Shown here: positions 46,991 through 56,900 of the stretch, one piece after another
Layout of the letters: each line of letters starts with the position of its first letter
Numbering within the stretch: position 1 is the first letter of the stretch
From: Fasciola hepatica
Taxonomy: Eukaryota > Platyhelminthes > Trematoda > Plagiorchiida > Fasciolidae
Direction: 5' to 3'
Assembly (NCBI GenBank): GCA_948099385.1
Contig: CANUEZ040000182.1
Coordinates: 18,725,501-18,789,500 of the forward strand
DNA: 64,000 nt
Position numbers and translations under genes: made by a program
Notes under the pieces: generated by a model
What the model was told of the DNA's origin: nothing
What the model saw: only the letters and a program-made list of their open reading frames with translations
The model's database searches: none

Positions 46991-47305
46991 CGTGAAATTA
47001 CAATCGGTAGTTATGATTTCATTTTCTTCTGGTCTCCTAGCGACTACAACAACACCGAACATCGTTTGTGTGTTGTTATTACGGTCCAACATCCGCCGGC
47101 GCCCTCAGGCGCTATTTTGTTCCAGTTTACCTTGCCCTCTCTCAGACGGATCTAACAAGTCACATTGGCTTCATCCGTAGCCTGGCTGACTCCCGTGCAC
47201 GTTCAAGGAGCCAACCGCTCACTGGACAACGGGACGATTGGTCAGCCTGGCACTGGAGACGGCAACTGGACGCCTTTTTGGATGGACCTGACGAGGCATT
47301 TTCCG
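46952..47305. repeat. Inverted repeat, right arm (gypsy internal)
   Basis: This is the partner of 46194-46547. Read on the minus strand it flows into the integrase C-terminus in the spacer, so this arm is probably the original and the left arm the inverted duplicate. Confidence 0.93.
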
Positions 47306-47590
47306 TGATCGCCCCAACGGTGGGGTCTGAGCAGGATTTCCATTCGGCAGACATAGCGATTACTTTATGGAATACCGACGGGAAAAGAAATCAACGACCA
47401 ATGGGGCACTATAGTCTTCGCGAAAAAGAAATCACGACAAATTAGACACAAAATATGTTTGGACGAAAAAAAAAATTATTTGGTAAACCAACCGAAAAAA
47501 AATCAAGATAAGTAAACAATAAAACACACAAAAACGTACGCAGACGGGACCTTGAACGGTAGAAAACAAGGAAACTCACGTGACCCGAGG

Positions 47591-47608
47591 ATCACGTCGG
47601 GCTCACCA
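47591..47608 (-). other. Primer binding site, tRNA-Trp-like
   Basis: On the minus strand, two bases after the LTR, the sequence TGGTGAGCCCGACGTGAT matches the complement of a typical eukaryotic tRNA-Trp 3' end in 17 of 18 positions. tRNA-Trp priming is known for CsRn1-type gypsy elements, and it fixes the element's orientation. Confidence 0.75.
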
Positions 47609-47610
47609 AT

Positions 47611-47918
47611 TGTAAGGTTGATTAGACCTTACTTCGCGGTTTCCTTAGTAAACGCGTGCTTCGGTCCTTTGTACTGCGTGGACCACCTGCACGTTACTCT
47701 AATGTGCGGCACTGCACCAATATGTTAACCAGAACAGTATTCTCCACGACCCGTGAGAACGAGAAGGCGATTGGGAGAGATAGTGGTTAGCGTGTATTTG
47801 GGAGCGTGCGTGAGAGCGTGCGCAAGAGCAACGGTCAAATGGCCACCGCGCTTGGCAGTCAGCGTTCAGTTAAACAATAAACGTGGTAAAAGTATGAACG
47901 AAGATGGCAACCGCTACA
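47611..47918 (-). repeat. 5' LTR of the gypsy element
   Basis: The 308-bp LTR begins TGTAAGG and ends GGCAACCGCTACA on the plus strand. It is followed by the CATT target duplication and resumed LINE-A 3' sequence. Confidence 0.93.
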
Positions 47919-48450
47919 CATTCATCACCGTTTCCTAGTCCACTTCCACACAGTTTGTTCATGTCTCCCCTTTTCATGATGCACTCCGTTTATTGCGACC
48001 GGGAATATCCGTCATTGCGGGCCATCGCCGTCTTCATAGTGAACCGTTCTCCTCATATTCACCAAAGTTCACGAGTGTACTCCCATTCATTTCTTTCATC
48101 TCTTCATGTTCATAAATTATTCCGTTCATGGAACCCCAAGAGGACTCCGTTATCCACAGCTTGCACTATTTTGGTTTATAACGCATCCTAAGCGCTATAT
48201 TTCCACGACCTATTTTGCATTCCCACGGGCAACCACCAACCAACCCGGATTCGAAACCAAACCGTATTTGCCGCGCGAACCATTATAATTTCGGTCGAAT
48301 AAAACTGACTCTAGCTGTGCTGGTTTGCCTCTGGCGATTTTGACTAGCTTTCTTGAAATTCGTGTATAGTTCATTGTTTTGAGTAACGTTGTACACCATG
48401 ATCATGCGCTTGAGCGTGCGTTTCGACCATGGTCGAGAAATATACCATTA
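47919..48450 (+). repeat. LINE-A 3' region, right part and 3' end
   Basis: This aligns with the reverse complement of 26076-26590. Landmarks are a GCACTATTTTGGTTTATAACG-like stretch, GCCGCGCGAACCATTAT and CATGATCATGCG. The end is set near 48450, where similarity stops after GACCATGGTCGAGAAATATACC and an ATT-rich tail. Confidence 0.75.
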
Positions 48451-48981
48451 TTATTGTATCTCCGGCGCATTTCATTTCCTTCAACGGCCTTCCGATTCTT
48501 TAGCCTGTGTGTTACGTGGATGACTTCACTCCGGCTTGCTAGGTTGCTTTAAACGTCGCAGCTGTCGCTCTGGACTGACGGCCTTCGGTTTGAAGAGCTT
48601 GCGGCTGAATGATTCCGTGGTCCCATTTGTCAGATCTCTAATGACAGGATCTTTCTTGCCCCTCGAGCTGAACAGACTGCCGCAAAGCATAACTTTTTTC
48701 CACTGTCCATTGTTCCATCTTCAAGATCTCCGGCAATGCAAGGCGTAAAAAGCAGTCAAGACCAGTGTGCTGAATACTTTCGCCTTGTCCGATGGTCTAT
48801 CTTTCAGGACGTTGGCAATGCCAGAGGCAAAACACCGACAAGGTTTGTATTCTGAACCCTTCCAAATTTACCCATTGTCCCATTGGCGAGTGAACTTCTA
48901 GCTCACTGGTGACATTCAGATAATAAAAGAATCAAAAGGTGCGTGAAAATTTGGATTTTAGACTTGTTCCCGTGTAATACT

Positions 48982-49380
48982 TCAAGACTTTAAGACTGCC
49001 GTGTCGTGGAACTGCTCTTTTGCCACTTTTTTGGCTGCACTCAACGGAGCATGGAGAGTAGCAGAGGATACAATGGACAGTGAGGCGCAAAAACCAGATA
49101 AGGCATTCTCAGGGTACATCAAGTACCTTGAAAGCTGTGTTGTGTTAGCTTCTCTGCTGACGGTTATTTCAAAGCAGTGGAGACCAGAGCTACCCAGGGT
49201 TTCACTGCGAAAGAGGTGGTGACTGTCGTCTACTCCGGGAACCTTCGCACATCGGATGCCAGGATTCTGCAGGCGAGCTTCGGAGAGACCTGCTATTTGG
49301 ACGCAGTAGTCAAGTAGCTTTCGCACAAATTTGGCTAAGCTTCCGACGTCCAAGAGTTTTCTCGCATTCCAGGAGGTCAC
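48982..49380 (-). pseudogene. LINE endonuclease N-terminal relic (RTE-like)
   Basis: A 132-codon minus-strand frame starts MTSWNARKLLDVGSLAKFV and continues CVQIAGLSEARLQNPG. This matches the N-terminus of RTE/CR1-type APE endonucleases (WNVRTL, then IAALSETRL). The catalytic Glu of the SETR motif is retained (SEAR). Downstream the match fades within 100 residues. It has the same strand and family type as the RT relic at 36755-37195 but a different location. Confidence 0.75.
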
Positions 49381-50699
49381 TTAAATGTGTCTTCCTGTCT
49401 TAAAGCCCTCAGCTGTCATACCTGTCGCCACAGCCGAGGAGAGAAAACGGGGCTAGTCGCTTACCCGGGACCCCGTGGCTTGAGCGATGCGTGTAAAATA
49501 GCCTACTTTGGCCAGTCCTGGGAATTTGAGACGAGGTGGCAGCCTTAGCATAACCCAGCTCTTCTTTCGAAGTAACAGCTCCAGTCTGCACGAAACCAAG
49601 GGCTACCCTTCGGGAAAGGGGGAGATTTTCTGTTGAAAGCCGGCGACCGAACTCGTGGTTCGTGCGCTTTTTTGATAATGGTCTACCAATCATAGATGCC
49701 CAAACCTTCTGACGTGACTTTCCTAGATGATTACCAGTGGCTGTCCGGGAATTTGTTTGCCATTCGGTAAATGTCATCTACACCCAAGGGCCTACGCAAC
49801 CTCTTTTGATTGGTAAAGTTTATCTGGCAGCCTTTGAAGCCCAGCGGGTCTCCCCCGCCCATGTAGAAGTATCCATTTTCGTACTCCGTGCGCCATCTTT
49901 CCAAAATTTTACACCTCGGTCACCCTCATCCTTGTTTGGCCAGCCTTTCGAGCGGTTTGCCAGGATGTGTTTGTATCGGTTGTTCCGACCTTGAGTAACG
50001 CGTGGCCAGTTAGCCAATCCCAAAGTCAGGGCAAGATTGGTTCGCTAATTCTACCGTGCTGAATTACCAAATTATACGCATATATGTACAATCCTAAAAT
50101 TTACGGCCGCAACGTTTAGCAACGAAGACCAGAGCTCAACAAAGGTCAGTGTCAGGTACAGTCGTCATGGCAGTCCGAGTTCGAATCAAAATTATGCTAT
50201 GGCACACGAGCAAAATACAAACAAACGTTCAAGTGTAGTGGTTGAGGCTTGCTGTACTTGTTCCGGGATCAGTAAGAGCACAGTCTCAACATAACACGCA
50301 TGCGACAACGGCTGGGGAGGACTTCTACACATGTACGCTTAAATGGTTACTGATGCATACCTCATCTTCTTGGAGCCACTGATGAGAGTTGGGCAGGCGA
50401 CGGAGACTAAAAAATTGGAAAGTGCCCATGGGGCACGACTGTCTACCAGTTCAGAGGTGCCGCCTCTCATGTTCCTTGCTTTGAACCCATTGTAAGAAAG
50501 CGGCATCCATTCAAAAAGCCCCAGCTATACAAGCCCAACAAAGCCGCTGAGGTTTCAGATCTCTCAACGGTCACTGGAGCGTCCAAACGAACACAGAGCT
50601 AAAGTAGTTCCAGTGCGGCAAGTTGCCATAATGCCCCCGCAAGAGACGGGACGAGCGACTGACAGATCACTGATCAGAGCTCACTGAAAGCCCCTGAAT
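49381..50699. other. Unassigned sequence
   Basis: No recognisable coding or RNA gene. A minus-strand frame at 49409-49777 could continue the endonuclease relic, but I see no diagnostic motif. Confidence 0.35.
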
Positions 50700-50968
50700 C
50701 AAAGAAAGAGTGTCTTCCGAGAGGTATTTACTAGGCTGTTCACTGCTGGCGATGAAAACGTTGAGGACAAAATCTGAGTGAGATTGAACTTCAGGTTGGT
50801 TAGAGCTGGCGAAACTGGGCATCCATCACCTCCACCATTGGCCCATGGATTTGAGGATAAAGCAAACCCAGAGGTGCAAAGAACTTGCCGAATAAAAAAC
50901 AAAAGAAACCGGCTGTTCCAAGACATGCAGCCTAAAGACCGACAGACACTAAAAAGGGGTCTCACTTG
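50700..50968 (+). pseudogene. LINE-D ORF1 C-terminal relic
   Basis: A plus-strand frame (VRLNFRLVRAGETGHPSPPP, then FQDMQPKDRQTLKRG) ends at 50968. It resembles the end of CR1/L2-type ORF1 proteins, where an RxGK-type strand is followed by a DxxP-R-type terminus. Its place upstream of an endonuclease on the same strand supports this. Confidence 0.45.
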
Positions 50969-51199
50969 ACTCCGTGCGCTACGAGCAAAAGGTGAAACTG
51001 ACTTGGTGATTCGGGATTAGCGGGTAAAGGAAAGGCGCCCTCTTTTCCCGTACAGGCCTCGAATGGTGGTATTCCTGTCAGTCCCGCCAAGCTAGTTCAC
51101 TGTGAACAAAGGGGGGGAGGTGACAGTGGATCGCTTCAGTGTAGTAATTATGCCATCCAGCGTTTGAGGTCCCATAAGTAAGCGAGATGAACGGCAAAG

Positions 51200-51830
51200 C
51201 CTACTTCAGTTCAACTCACCTGACATAGTGGCGCTGAGGGAGACGTATCTCAGTATGAGTATCCTGGACTGTGAAGTTTCGCTTCCTGTCTACACCGTAT
51301 TCCGGGTAGACGCGGTTTCTGCCTGGGCAGGCGAAAGAGCGGCATTTTCTTCCTGCCGGACATTCCTTCTGTGCAGATGAACTCGTCCACTGACTCAAAG
51401 GAATTTGGTGAAGCCCTATGATGCCGCAATAAGCCGACAACCGGAGGCTAGAAGACTCATGGCACCGTTTGTGGGAAACGTGCACACAGCCTTCCAGTTA
51501 CACTGACACCGTTGCTTAGGTGGGCACGCTTGGCCGTTGTCTCATCCTGGGCGACTTTTGTGGCCTGCATTTCAACCTGGCTTCAGGCAGAACCAGGACC
51601 AGGCCAGATCTTTTCCCTGGAGAGATCTGTGCGGGGGCCAGCTTTATGCGGTCACTTTGAGGACTTGACCTGGATACCGTCTACTTATGTAACTATCCTC
51701 AATCTGGTGATCTCTAGCCGGATCTCCGAAGTTGATGGGACCGAACATATCAGCCCAATTGGAAGCAGTGACCAAATGGCCCTCGATTTTCGTTGATGCA
51801 GTTGCCCTTGTCCAGCTCCTGAGCCACCAG
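51200..51830 (+). pseudogene. LINE-D endonuclease (APE) relic
   Basis: Plus-strand fragments in several frames read VALRETYLSMSILDCEVSLP, YTVFRVD, NEFGEALW and CLILGDFCGLHFNLA. The last matches the LILGDFNAPHIDW block. The terminal SDH block is visible as GSSDQMALDF at about 51766. Stops and frameshifts are frequent. Confidence 0.65.
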
Positions 51831-53300
51831 TCAGAAGTAATGCTTAGCGCGCAACATTCAGGGATGTTCAGAGAGCCGCTTTAGACATCAACTGGTTTCC
51901 AATAGAACCATATGTCAACATCGATACGAACAGGGCTTGGGAATTTATTCGTGATGGTATCTTTTACCTCATGAATACCAACTCCCCTCTCAGCCGACGT
52001 GGCCCCCTATGGAGGGCCCACCGCAGTTTGACTTGGAGCCCAGAAACCCAGTCAGATAACGAAATCAAGCCTGGCAGTGCCTCCGATCTGCAGGTAAAAG
52101 TTATGTTTTCTATCGCAAGCATCGTATCCAGTGTACTAAACAAAAACGTAAAAAGCGGATGGCTCTCGGCAGAGCCCTTATGGTTGATGCAGTGGATGCA
52201 CCCAATCGTTTTTCGCCCACCTCAGGCCCAGAACTAGAGGGGAGGTGGCTATCTCGGGGCCGATGGACATTTACAAATTAGCTGCAGCAGATGAAGGAAG
52301 GGCTGAGGCACCTGCTGTAACATGCAAGCAGCGGTGATCTTCCGCCGGGTGTTGTGTCTCTGATCTGCGAAAGCACAAGAGAAGGTAAAAACTCCATAAG
52401 CCGAAGCTCAGTAAGTGTACCAACGACACCAACACTTACATTACTCGAACAAAAATATGGCGGCTTACAACCTGGCCATTACACCGCTCCCCCTCGACGA
52501 AAGAACACTGTCCACAGTGGTACTCACTCCGAAATCACACCACCGGAGTGCTCAGTTCCCTGGGACCACGCTTCGGGCAGGCCATTTTGCGGGATCACTG
52601 CCGATTATGCAGTACCTCAAAACTACACAACCAATCGGGCCTCCCGCTTTATTATTCCTCGCAGACCGATTCTAAAGACCTCTACTGGGCCACATCAAGA
52701 CCGTGTCGCACCTCACAGAGCACAATTATCCATACGGCCATCTTCAGGTTAATCACCAAGGCCTCCCATAACATTCGGTCCCGGGTCGCAACACAGCGAA
52801 ACACTACCTTCGGGTGTGTTCTGTGGGGTAAGGCACCCCATTATTGATGGTGAATGGCTCGCCGTCAACTGATATGCGAGACTTGTGGAGTCAGAATTGA
52901 ATTGCATTTATAAATCCATCAAAAGTTACAGGTCACTAAGAGAAAACCACGTGCTTCCGCTGGTGCTGAACGAGCTGACTGACCAGGTAGCCCCACAGCA
53001 GTCTCGATGTTCATTATTTCGTTGGCCGTCGGCAGGCTACCTCGGGAGAGGTAAAGTTGTGGTCGTTCCGTTGTACAAGGGTTAGGAAAAACCACATCGG
53101 CTGAGTAAAACCTAGTTAGCTTCAATTCCGTAGCTGGAAGAATCGTGGAAGAACTTGGAGCCTCCTGAATACATAGACATCTGGAGCAATTTTAACTGCT
53201 GTGCAACACGGTTTTCGAAGACATAAGTCACTCGTGACAAACCCGTTACCTGTCGGCAAAAGTCGGTCACAGGCCAAAGCGGAGAGGTTTTAGTAATGGT
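51831..53300 (+). pseudogene. LINE-D linker and reverse transcriptase relic
   Basis: After the endonuclease, DINWFPIEPYVNIDTNRAWE is a CR1-like linker phrase (about 51885-51940). RT remnants appear at 52970-53220: ELTDQVAP, then GRGKVVVVPLYKG (the AVVVPIYKG block) and AVQHGFR. The palm motifs A and C are not visible before the relic fades near 53300. Confidence 0.65.
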
Positions 53301-54159
53301 TGCGATTAGCCCGATATCTAGGGCTCTGATTCTAGCGGGAAGTGAGTCTCACTAGCTGCAAGCACAATATGGACGGAATGCCGTTACGGATAGTAGAACA
53401 AATTCCAATCGGATAAACGTGTTTTCAATAATTCGTGGTTTTCAACAATAAAATGAGCATACGTATGCAGCAAACTTCTAACGACCGAGTCAGGAACCAA
53501 GAAAAATAAGCAGTTACCTTCCGAAAATCGGGACTGCGCAGAAGAAGAAAACGGCGCACTTGGCAAGCAGTTAAACGAAACTGTAGTGCAGTTCAGTTGC
53601 TATACACCCAGAAAATCAGGAAAACGTTACCATTAGGATTATTGAATCAATTACAAAGGTGTGAGTTAGATTGTAGTTGCAATACCCAAGAGAGTTATTG
53701 ATAAATAATTACAAATGAGCTAAATCTGTGGGACCAACGAGAGCACGTGCCAACATGAATGGACGGGTCCGGCACAATATCGGCTAATGACGTTGGCGTG
53801 TGATGGCCAAGATGGAGTATAGTGTAAAATCGCTAGGATTGAGAGTCCGAGCTTCAGCTCGGAAGTACAAGTGAAACAATCAAAAGGGCTATATAACATA
53901 CCATTAGGGAAACAAAGCTATCAATAAATACATACACCGTCCACGTAACTGTCAATAAGAAAGTTAGGTGCTAAATAATATAATATCTAAGAAACAGAGA
54001 AAGTGCTGTGTGACTGTCCGGGGTTAATGACGTATGTACTCACCACTCATGGGTAAGTGAACAAAAGGAAGAAGGACAAACCCAAATTACTAATAGTAAT
54101 TAAAGTAATAACCATGATTTAATTCTGAGACCCTTGAAAAACGCTGGGGGCAAGATCAA
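53301..54159. other. Unassigned AT-rich sequence
   Basis: I see nothing recognisable. It separates the LINE-D relic from the LINE-B fragment. Confidence 0.35.
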
Positions 54160-56900
54160 CATTTTTAACAAGCGATAAAATGTATAGAAAAACTTCCCGA
54201 TAGTTTAGAAATGTACATGACAAACGTGGGATAGGTGGAATAAGAATGTAGATAAGAGGCAAATAAATGATTGCACTTTAAAGAATGATAGAGGGAGTTC
54301 AAGTGAACCTCAGGACGAATACAAGTGGATGCTCGCTGACTTTGAGAGCCGAATTTGAATGGGGGGGGTTTGGTCAAACCGAGCGGAGACGACTGAAGAC
54401 TGACAATTTTACATGAAGAAGTCCATAATTTGGTGTGAGAAACTGTAGTAATGGCAAAAGATGAAAATAAAGAAAACTTGAGTTGCACGGCAAGGGATTA
54501 GACAACCATATATTCCATTACGTTGCCATAAGTGGACGGTGTCAGCATATAAATCTCAATTTGAAAACGAGGAGCGAGCAATACAAGACGTAGAGGGTGG
54601 GTCGGATGGCGGCCATGATTGGGAAGAATCGAGATACAGTGGATGTGAGGCACAGATATATACAGAATGGACATACACCACGAGGGGCAGCAAGATGATG
54701 GCGAGAGACATAGCTGGCAAAGAACTGAAAAATGCATAGGAAATATATAAATTTGTATATACACATACATGTATATGTAAGAGGAGCGGGAAAAAAGAGC
54801 ATTGGAATGACAGAACACAGAAATACAGTGCCTGGAAAAGACAGGAAGGATCGGACCAAATAGTAAAGAATTAAAAAATCATGATGAGTTTGCTTATAAC
54901 GGGCGAACATGGTGGACCAGTAGAATAGGAGAAAGAAGCACAGAAGGGATAATGGATGTGAAAACGTCATAACCGAGGGGATTTAAACATAGGATCGAAG
55001 AGAACAGGTAAGATTGAGTCTAATAATTTGAATAATGCTGGCGTGACACGTGGTGGCGGTCAAAAATGAGTGACGCATAAATAACTGGACGTATATTAGG
55101 CAACAAGAAGATGGAGGCTGTGAAAATGGCCAAACGACGCAGACCGAATTAAGATGCGGGGTGGTCGGAGCAGTGTAAATTACCAGTAAAAAAAGGTAGC
55201 TTGGAGGTGGGGCGAACTATGGTGCAAGGACGCGGCAGTTGTAACGGCGAACAGCGTAAGTGGGGAATGGGCAAGTGGATGACCAGAGATGTCAGATGAG
55301 GGCAGATTATGTGGTTTGAAACGGTACGTGGAAGTCATGGAGTAACAGTGACTTTACTTTTGGGTGGAACGTGATACAGCGGTACAGCCTGATAGGCACA
55401 CTGAAGTTGTGTTTGGTGGGCAATATACGAAACAGGTGATAGTACTGACGGAAGAAAAACCAGCAAAAGATGAATAGCCAGGTAGTTTTAATACAGATGA
55501 AACACGATGACGGCCGGCAGAAAAGGAAAGAAATACCCAGTGATGGAACAAAGGCACGAGAAATTTATGCGCGGTGGAGTCAAAGCAGTTGAACTGGAAG
55601 GCTCCGTGCCTGCAGGAAATCGCACTTACCGGCTGAGCCAGAAGTTGCTAATCGAGGCATTGCCTAGTGGGAAAATCCGCAAGAGAATTTCTTAGTTAGG
55701 CAAAGGAAAATAGTGGTGGTGAAAAGTTGACAAATGTGGCTGTAAAAGAAGCAAAAGTGGTAACTGCGAGATCTAATATCGGGACTGCTCATGGTACGGG
55801 TGGTTCTGATGCGAGGTGACGGGAGGCATGAGGGGGGGGACAAAGAATTATATAATAAGATGGTAACTACTGGGTATAAAAATGCTACGAATGAGCTTTA
55901 TGAGCATAGGGGGCGCCAAGCAAACTAGATTAGGAGCCGGAAAGGGCGACATGGAAAAGGAAGCTTTGGTGGGCGTGATCGGAGTGAAGTGAATAGAGCG
56001 ACAGTGACAAGCAGTGATAGCTGTCACGATGTATAACGGTAGGAACGAGGACAGAATGGGCAGTTATGCGTACAGTGGTTGAACGGCACAAAAAGAGAGT
56101 CACAAGAATGGTGACAAGAACGATAGATGAGCGAACCGCGGCGGAACAAGGGTGGTGGAAGCATGGGATTTGCAACCGACGGAGATGGGTGCGGTAGGGT
56201 GGAGGCAGTCAAAGCGTACTATCCCTAACCGCTTCTACTGGATGGGGCCGACCGTGCTGAGGACACCCAACCTGAAAAACATTTCGTGAAGTGAACACAG
56301 TAGGTTTGATCCACCGGCCTTATTGCGCCCGCATATTAATGCGGACGGCCTGCACGCCCGGTGTGAGCCAGCCCGAGCGGAAGATCCGTTCGAGCCCCGC
56401 TCCTTTGGGAATGCAGGAGTGGTCACTAATCTTTCCACAGGGGACGCAGCAACCACTATAACGGTACGTGTTTCACGATCGAATGGTAGAGTTATGAGTA
56501 ATTGGACAGCGGAGCAAGCTGAAGCAGCGATTGATAGACAGCTATAAAGCGTTGTCATCGTCGTGAACCAGGGCCTGTAGTGGTTTACCGTCATTATGGA
56601 CTACTGAAAAAAGGAAAAGAGATGAAGAAAAGCAGTCCGAGTAAGCCCCAGCTGAGGATCAACGGGCAACGGAAAGATGAACAAATGTGAAGCAGAGGCT
56701 CATCGATGCAGTAAGTCCCCAAGGCAACTTGGGGCAATGGTTTGTAAGACGAAAAAGGAAACTGTGAACTTTGGAAAACTAAGGGCCGAAAGTTTCAGTA
56801 ACGAGGCTAAAAATGGGCCTAGAATAACAGGTCTGTAGAAAGGAAGAAAATACACATTAGTTTTTGGAAGAAAATACCCGGACAGCACAACGGGGGTCAA
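54160..56900 (-). mobile_element. LINE-B 3' fragment, second copy
   Basis: This aligns on the minus strand with the LINE-B 3' part on both sides of BEL-3. 54.2-56.2 kb matches 19.75-21.7 kb, and 56.2-56.9 kb matches 30.7-31.4 kb. Matching landmarks include GGCAAAGAACTG with the TATA-rich run at about 54750, and GCGGACGGCCTGCACGCCCGG against GCAGACGGCCTGCACCCCCGA. The alignment passes without interruption through 56203-56207 (AGGCA), which corresponds to BEL-3's AGGTG target. No coding remains, so this is a 5'-truncated copy. Confidence 0.8.

Larger units (their letters stand above)
45672..47918 (-). mobile_element. Non-autonomous gypsy (CsRn1-like) element
   Basis: This 2247-bp element has 308-bp LTRs that differ at one base by eye, and a 4-bp duplication CATT (45668-45671 and 47919-47922). 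It is read on the minus strand. A tRNA-Trp-like primer site lies 2 bases after the 5' LTR, and a purine tract (AGGAGGAGGCCCC) abuts the 3' LTR. The internal 1.6 kb lacks gag, protease, RT and RNase H. Only the integrase C-terminus remains, embedded in a 354-bp inverted repeat. The element must have been moved by proteins supplied in trans, or been rearranged after insertion. It lies in the LINE-A 3' region. Confidence 0.92.
38382..48450 (+). mobile_element. LINE-A, CR1/jockey-like non-LTR retrotransposon
   Basis: This plus-strand LINE has ORF1 (38425-39207), ORF2 with APE endonuclease and RT (about 40140-42921), and a long 3' region to about 48450. The 3' region is interrupted by the gypsy element at 45672-47918. 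Attribution of the 3' region rests on a continuous order and on the truncated copy at 26076-28133. That copy matches both sides of the gypsy, so the two sides were once adjacent. Whether all of 42.9-48.45 kb belongs to the same LINE as the ORFs is inferred. Confidence 0.75.

Noticed and set aside
46111..47445. Duplicated frame starting MCCYYGPTSAGAL on both strands
   Set aside because: It is the antisense reading of the integrase-adjacent sequence in the two arms of the 354-bp inverted repeat.
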